A stretch of DNA of 64,000 nucleotides from Massospora cicadina (lineage: Eukaryota; Entomophthoromycota; Entomophthoromycetes; Entomophthorales; Entomophthoraceae), in NCBI GenBank assembly GCA_022478985.1, contig JAKSZP010009558.1, positions 1 through 64,000 on the forward strand. Reading direction: 5' to 3'. Under the pieces are notes generated by a model, which saw nothing but the letters and a program-made list of their open reading frames with translations, was not told where the DNA came from and made no database searches. Each line of letters begins with the position of its first letter. Positions within the stretch are counted from its first letter, which is position 1. A program made the position numbers and the translations under genes. Shown one piece after another: positions 58,700 to 64,000 of the stretch.

Positions 58700-59747
58700 G
58701 CATTAGTCAGCCAGATATGATGTGATGGCGACTGTTTTTATTTTCAAGAGATATTCCGCATGATTCATTACCACTTTGAAATTTACCCCAGGGAGGTATA
58801 CCCAGAACTTAAATATGATATATCACCACTAAGCACTCCCACTCAGTCATGATGTAATTATTTTCATGACAGTTTAGGCTTTGGCTACAAATGTGACATG
58901 GTGCTCCACACCATCATCCTTTAGGGACAACACATCCCCTATGGCGGAAAGTGAAGCATCTATTTGCACTATGAATTTCTTTTAGAAATTAGGGTATTAC
59001 AAAACTGTTGCACTAGCCAATGTGATCTGCATGACATCGAAATCATGTTGACAATGTTCAGTATAGTCAAAGGTGGCGTTTTTCTTTAATAACTCGAAGT
59101 GAGGCACCCCAATACGGCTGAAGTTAGGACTGAACCTCCAGTAGTAAGTGTCCATCCCCAAAAACACCTGGATATCCCGCTTATTACCTGGATGAGTCAT
59201 TTTAAGTTTAGCTTCCACCTTTGCCAGCTAAGGTTTAAGTCCTTTTGATTCTGCCACAAACCCAAAGTATTCCAATTGCTCCTTAAAAAAGTTACAACTT
59301 TAGAGGCTTATTTTTTTTAGCTTCATTGAGTTGGTGAAACAATTGTTCCAAGTGGTTGAGATGCTTTTTAAAAATCCACGAGAACACAATGATATCATAA
59401 AAGTAAACTTGAATGCATGATAGCTTCAGGTCACCTAAGATTGTGTCCATAGCCCGCTGGAACATATCTGGGAAATTGCACAACCCTTGGGCCATATGCA
59501 TGGTCTGAAACAAACACTTTGAGGTGATTATATAGCATTTTTCCCGTTCCACCTCTGGAAACTTAACTTGCTAGAATCTCAATATCGAGTCCATGGCAGA
59601 AAATATTACACCCATCTTAGCTATCTAAAGCGTCATTAATCCATGGGAGCAAATATGAATCTTTCTTTGTGACGCTATTAAGCTTTCTGTAATCAATGAT
59701 CACCAGTTAGTGCCATCTTTCTCCTTAACAATCTGCACCAGCTTTGG
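58700..59747 (-). pseudogene. gypsy I reverse transcriptase and RNase H (broken)
   Basis: Minus strand. RT has LVQIVKEKDG near 59730, TMHMAQGLCNFPDMFQRAMDTI, and a catalytic box reading YFYD (59394-59405) instead of YLDD. Thumb: FLGMDTYYWRFSPNFSRIG. RNase H remnants run to about 58700 (GDVLSLKDDGVEHHVTFVA near 58900; KVVMNH near 58770). Cut at 59747 by the H1 LTR. Confidence 0.85.
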
Positions 59748-60950
59748 TGTTGGGATTTCTGACCATTTTCCCAGCTGACTAGATTACCAGGGGCGCTAGG
59801 GGATGATTCCCTAAGGCGAAGTGAATTGGAAATTGGTTGGCCTGAAATTTGGTGTAACTATGTTTGGGGGATTTTTGGGATATTCGCCTGGTCATATCTG
59901 TTGGGATCAATCCAGATGGATACTTAAGATCTTGTCAGGCGGAGTTGCTGAAAAAATAGGGGCATCTGATAGTTGATTAACTATCAGGTGTACTGATTGG
60001 GATTGGTTGGGTTTCATCACCAATTGATTGGGAATTTTATGGAGTAAGTTGTGAGGAGAGTGATGCCACCTGCAATTAGCAAATTGATCAGTTGGTTCAT
60101 TACCTGCCTTAATGGGTAAAAAGTCCCATTACCTAAGCGGGTCAATAGCCAAATATGGTTGGTTCACTTGGATCGAGAGGAAAATGTTAGGGACACGTTT
60201 TATGACTCTTTATGTTTAGGTCTCAAGGATGTCCAATGATGGAAACCTAACCAGGATGGGGAAGACCATCGCTGCCAAGATGAGGATGGGTGATTCAATG
60301 GCAACAGCTGCCATTTCATTGAAGAGGTGTCACCCGAGGGTTAGATGACCAAATACCCACTATAAATTCCCTAGAAATCACTCATAATAAAAAACAGCAT
60401 TTAGTAAAACAGATTTTACAATAGTATCTTATCAATATAGTTTTCATCTGATATATATAGTTTAAGTAGTAAACTATTATCTTTTTTTTATTACTAGATG
60501 GTAGTAAACTATTATTAGCTTTCCATTGTTCTATTCTTCTCAAGGATATTATTACTGTGTGCGATAATTGGGAGACTATTAAGGGAAAAGAGTAAAGATC
60601 TGAGTGGGGATCTAGAGAAGAAGGAGATTAAACAGGGATTGCTGCCTACTGTGTGTTGGACAGAAGAGACTGTCACCAGGGAATCTTAGAGAAGATCAGG
60701 TTGGACAGAATGAGGGAATGACTCCCTAGATCAAGACATCTCAAATATTTCAATTGGGAATACTAGCCGAGTGTTGGGTTAAGATATAAGAATTTACACT
60801 CAACTACAGATGATAGTCAGCATACTATTATTAATCAATAATCTAATATACTATACAATGCAGATGAAGTGCACAAGAAACTGAACCTGTGCAGTAATAA
60901 TTTTACTGGGGTTGTTTTCTGATAATAACCTGAAACTGTAAATATTTACA
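59748..60950 (+). repeat. H1 5' LTR
   Basis: 1203 bp, TGTTGGGATTTCTGACC...AATATTTACA. Matches both H2 LTRs; slightly longer because of extra AT-rich sequence near 60430-60530. Confidence 0.92.
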
Positions 60951-60953
60951 AGT

Positions 60954-60968
60954 TGGTGCTCACTACAG
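60954..60968 (+). other. H1 primer-binding site
   Basis: TGGTGCTCACTACAG, three bases after the LTR, identical to H2. Confidence 0.85.
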
Positions 60969-61019
60969 AGGTGTAGTTGAGTAGAAGAACTTAGAACATG
61001 ATGTCCTATGAAGATATTT

Positions 61020-62060
61020 TCTAATTCTTTAAATAAGTTACTAGGGAAAGTAACTTTAATGAAGATAGAACGTGAAGTGGATCACATTCATTGGCGTTCA
61101 CCCAGCTCAGAAGTGGAGCTCCGAGTGAAACAAATGGAAGATACTCATTACCAGGGAAAAGGACTTGCAGCCTAGATTTGGAACTATCTAGGGCCGTAAG
61201 GAAACCTGTTCTACCGGACATATACATGAGATGAAGAGGATCAGCAGGGCCAACTTGGGTTGATATTGGGTCCGCTTTAAATAGTACTGGGGAGTGAGTG
61301 TTAAGATGAGGCATTGGATGAAATAGGAAGCAATCAACTTGGAGAATTGGATTGCTATACCAATGAAGATATAAAGTCAAAGCAGAAATAGTTAATCCAA
61401 GATAGTGGAGAAAATCATTTGAATTAATAACACTCAATCAATGATCAGAAGTTTCTGGAGATGAGCTTATTAATTCAAGAGAAATTGGATGAAGCTAACG
61501 AGGCCAGAATAACCTGTGTAATTAAAGATGGAAATGAATGCCAAAAATCGTTTTCAGGAGAAAAACAACTTTAAAAATTAGACAGAATTGTTGGCTAATG
61601 AGATACAATGATCCAAAGCATCAGTTGTCGAAATATGAGATGAAATTAGAACCTGTTAGATGAATAACCATTCTGTATTAAAGGACTAATACTTAAGAGT
61701 ATTGCCAGATTCGGCAAGAGTAGCCTATATATAAAGTGACAGCGCTGCTGGTCATATAGGGAAGAAGGTCAATACTAATCAGAATTATTGAGCCTGAGAG
61801 AAAATAGTTGCAATGTTCCCAGAGGACCTCTGAACCATTAAATGATTATGTCCTGAGATTTTGGTCAAGTCCAAGAAGAGGACCACTGAACCAAATGGTT
61901 GGTTAAATCTTAAGAGGATAAGATTTAGAATCATGATAACTTGTAGGTTTAAGTACTTAGGACCCAGTTTGGATGAAGGGGAAAAGAAGGACCTCTGAAC
62001 CTTTTTGTAGGTTGCAAGTCCCATTGCAAAAGAAAAATACAAAAAATATATAAAGGATAT
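61020..62060 (+). pseudogene. H1 gag region (broken)
   Basis: EVDHIHWRSPSSEVELRVK then DTHYQGK matches H2 gag and is followed by a frameshift. The E/K/N-rich middle runs to about 61600. The GGTTCAG-rich segment (in reverse, GAGGACCTCTGAACC and GAAGGACCTCTGAACC) lies at 61800-62010. No protease site recognised. Confidence 0.65.
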
Positions 62061-62309
62061 AAAAGATATTAAATATCGAAAATTATGGTCTATGAGTTTT
62101 GGACCTAAGTGAAGAGAAATCCTGATGGCTAAACTGAGGAGATTCCATCCTCAATGAGATGGAATTATTGGCTGGGTAACCAAGAGTATCAACCTATTAG
62201 TTAATTGAGAGCAACTCGCTGATCTATCAGAAGGCCAGCAAGAGGAGGTGCACAAATTATTTGAAAAGCTTTGGTAAGTATTTTCTTAGGATGACCATGA
62301 TTTGGGATG

Positions 62310-62950
62310 CACAAAAAATGTGATCCACAAGGTCGACACTAAGAAAATTTGCTGATCAGGATGAGACTGATACAATAATCAAAAGCAACTGAAGCGGTAG
62401 TGGAAGATGAAAGCAGCAAACTAGTGAAGCATGGGCTTCTAGTTCTGTTGTTGAGTCCCTGGGTGAGTCTGATTCTAATCATGAAGAAAAAGGATGGCTC
62501 CAACCAGGTGGTGATCAACTACCAAAAGCTGAATAAGATTACAAAAAAGGATTTGTATCCCTTACAAAGAATTGACGATGCGCTAGACTAATTGGAAAAA
62601 GCAAAGTAATTCTCCATGATGGTTTTGATATCGTGGTATTGGCAAATTGACTTGCCAAAAGAAGACCAAAAAAAAGCAATTATTACTGCGCAGGGGCTAT
62701 TTCAACTGACGAGGATGCCCCAAAGTCTATGTAATGCGCCTGCAACGTTTCAGAGGGCCATGGACGCTATACTGAGCGACTTGAAGTTGTCATGCATCCC
62801 GGTATACTTGGACGATATTAATGTGTTCAGTAGGACGTTTACTGATCTCCTACACCACTTGGAAGAAGTATTCAAGTGACTGTCCATGGCTAACCTGAAG
62901 ATTAAGCAAAAGAAGTGCAACTTTTTTAAAAAAAGAGTTGGAATATCTGG
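62310..62950 (+). pseudogene. H1 reverse transcriptase (broken)
   Basis: Start NVIHKVDTKK near 62320, LIMKKKDGSNQVVINYQKLNK, PLQRIDDALD, a stop, YWQIDLPKEDQKKAIITA, PQSLCNAPATFQRAMDAIL, and the intact catalytic box YLDD at 62805-62816 (VYLDDINVFS). Then TDLLHHLEEVFK and a stop. This is the best preserved RT palm of the gypsy elements here. Confidence 0.92.
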
Positions 62951-63640
62951 GATTCATGATCAACTCTAGTGGATTGCAATCGCAATCCCAGAAAATAGAA
63001 GCCTTAGAACAGATGTCTGTGCAGAAGTGTGTCCGAGACATTCAAGTGTTCCTTGGGATGGTCAGATATTACATAAGATTTATTTGGGACTTTTCCTGAA
63101 TAGCTGAGCCCTTATTCCATCTTTTGAAGGATCTAAAAAAGGAACATATGGAATGAAGAAGTCCAGGAATCCTTTGATGAGCTACGCCAGTATCTAATAG
63201 ATTTACCAATCTTGAAATATCCAAATTTCAATTGAGAGTTTATTATACAAACTGATGCTTCATTGACAGCAATCAGCGCTATACTAAGCTAAGTAGACGA
63301 ACTTGGGGATGAACATCTGGTGTTATATGTGAGCTGGACACTCTCAGCCACTGAGAGGAACTACACCATAACTGAGAGTTAATGCCTTGTGGTCATTTAC
63401 GCCTGTAAGCAGTTTTGGGTGTATATCCATGGAATGCACTATAAAGTGGTGATGGACCACTCCTCATTGCTGTGACAGATTGTGGTCAGCCTGATCCGCA
63501 CATTGACCTCGTGAATATTGGTTTGAATTTGCATACAAATTTGGAGGTCGAATTGGGAGAATCAGACAAATTTGGAAAATCTTTAGAAAAAGGCAATCAT
63601 AGGTAAGGATTTGAGGATCCACAAACAAGGACTGATCTGG
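62950..63640 (+). pseudogene. H1 RT thumb and RNase H (broken)
   Basis: CVRDIQVFLGMVRYYIRFIWDFS and LFHLLKDLKK (thumb), then IIQTDASLTAISAIL near 63250 (active-site Asp present), SATERNYTIT near 63350, ACKQFWVYIHGMHYKVVMDHSS. Decays after 63480. Homologous to H2 46229-46810 on the minus strand. Confidence 0.88.
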
Positions 63641-63649
63641 CATATTGAA

Positions 63650-64000
63650 TGACCGGTGTCCCAAATCCTACAAATGATCATTATGTGAGATACTGGACTT
63701 TCCTGAGCCACAATTTGGATGTCTCTTAAAAGCCAAATTTAGGGTTTTTAGCAATACTATAAATTATTGAAAATGCCTTAAAACAAGGAGATGGTAACTA
63801 CAAATACAGGTTCATTTTCTCAAAGAAGAAAATCATAATAAAACAATCACATTGCTTGCTTTGAAATTTTATTTAAAGTTAGTTTAATCAGAAAACCAGA
63901 GCAATGAGCTCAGCAAGTGAATTAGTCCAGGCTTTGGTCTCATTCACGGCCCTAACATGGAATCATACCATGCTGCTTGATTGTAGCATTGCCAGAACCT
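63650..64000. other. unassigned right edge
   Basis: Downstream of the H1 RNase H. Very AT-rich, no clear integrase motif; may be decayed H1 sequence or another insertion. Nothing else supportable. Confidence 0.4.

Larger units (their letters stand above)
52153..59747 (-). mobile_element. gypsy element I, split by LINE-B and cut by H1
   Basis: Minus strand. Pieces: 52153-52658 (integrase C-terminal part) and 57946-59747 (integrase, RNase H, RT). LINE-B lies between them. On the right, RT is cut at 59747 by the LTR of H1, so gag, protease and the 5' LTR are not in the window. No LTR of I was recognised. Confidence 0.85.
59748..64000 (+). mobile_element. gypsy element H1 (5' part, runs off the window)
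   Basis: 5' LTR 59748-60950, primer site 60954-60968, gag, GGTTCAG-rich segment, RT and RNase H on the plus strand. Same family as H2 but still has the RT palm. Its left flank TTTGG (59743-59747) would be the target copy; the right end is outside. Integrase and any antisense gene would lie beyond the window edge. Confidence 0.9.

Noticed and set aside
61021..61437. 138-codon open frame on the minus strand, opposite to H1 gag
   Set aside because: The sense strand at the same place matches an open gag frame in H2 (EVDHVHWRSPSSEVELQVK), and the antisense frame is broken in H2. It is a shadow of gag, unlike the antisense frame at 42925-44530.
1..64000. CRISPR arrays, bacterial operons, riboswitches, replication origins
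   Set aside because: No regular spaced repeats and no prokaryotic gene organisation; all strong signals are eukaryotic retroelements.

Overview
This is repeat-dense eukaryotic DNA. I find no bacterial operons, no rRNA or tRNA genes, no CRISPR array and no intact host gene. Nearly all of the window is nested, decayed retrotransposons: LINEs with an APE endonuclease, a reverse transcriptase (RT) and a C-terminal zinc knuckle; ORF1-only LINE relatives; tRNA-headed SINEs; and several Ty3/gypsy-type LTR families. A repeat-rich fungus is my best guess from the general look of the L1/Tx1-like LINEs and the gypsy elements without an obvious chromodomain, but the sequence alone does not settle the organism.

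Layout, left to right. 1-8036: an LTR-like repeat (X, copy 1) split by a 5.28 kb LINE (LINE-A, minus strand, 152-5428) and by an ORF1-only LINE relative (HAL-1, 6077-7979). 8037-12871: AT-rich DNA of unknown nature holding two SINEs. 12872-20227: gypsy element D (plus), with both LTRs and two SINEs inside it. 20487-33066: gypsy element G (minus), with HAL-2 in its 3' LTR and a short-interior LTR element E (27602-29838) in its body. 33067-37339: remains of gypsy F (minus), split by X copy 2. 37340 to about 51613: a second G-family element, G3 (plus), whose integrase is split by gypsy H2 (minus, 41717-49221). About 52153-59747: gypsy I (minus), split by LINE-B (plus, 52675-57929). 59748-64000: gypsy H1 (plus), running off the right edge.

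How the parts relate. The LINEs are the likely source of retrotransposition enzymes for the non-coding or ORF1-only passengers: LINE-A, LINE-B, HAL-1, HAL-2 and both SINE families end in a related short 3' tail (GGTC, then CC.ACCTCA, then an A-rich end), and most copies have clear target-site duplications (TSDs). On the LTR side, D, H and E share a 15-base primer-binding site, and E has almost no interior, so it must depend on another element. Target duplications and uninterrupted paralogous sites give an order of insertion.

The most unusual item is a degraded but unmistakably coding-like reading frame at 42925-44530, on the strand opposite to the gag-pol genes of H2 and lying between its integrase and its 3' LTR. 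I recognise no family for it. It looks like an antisense accessory gene carried by a gypsy-type element.
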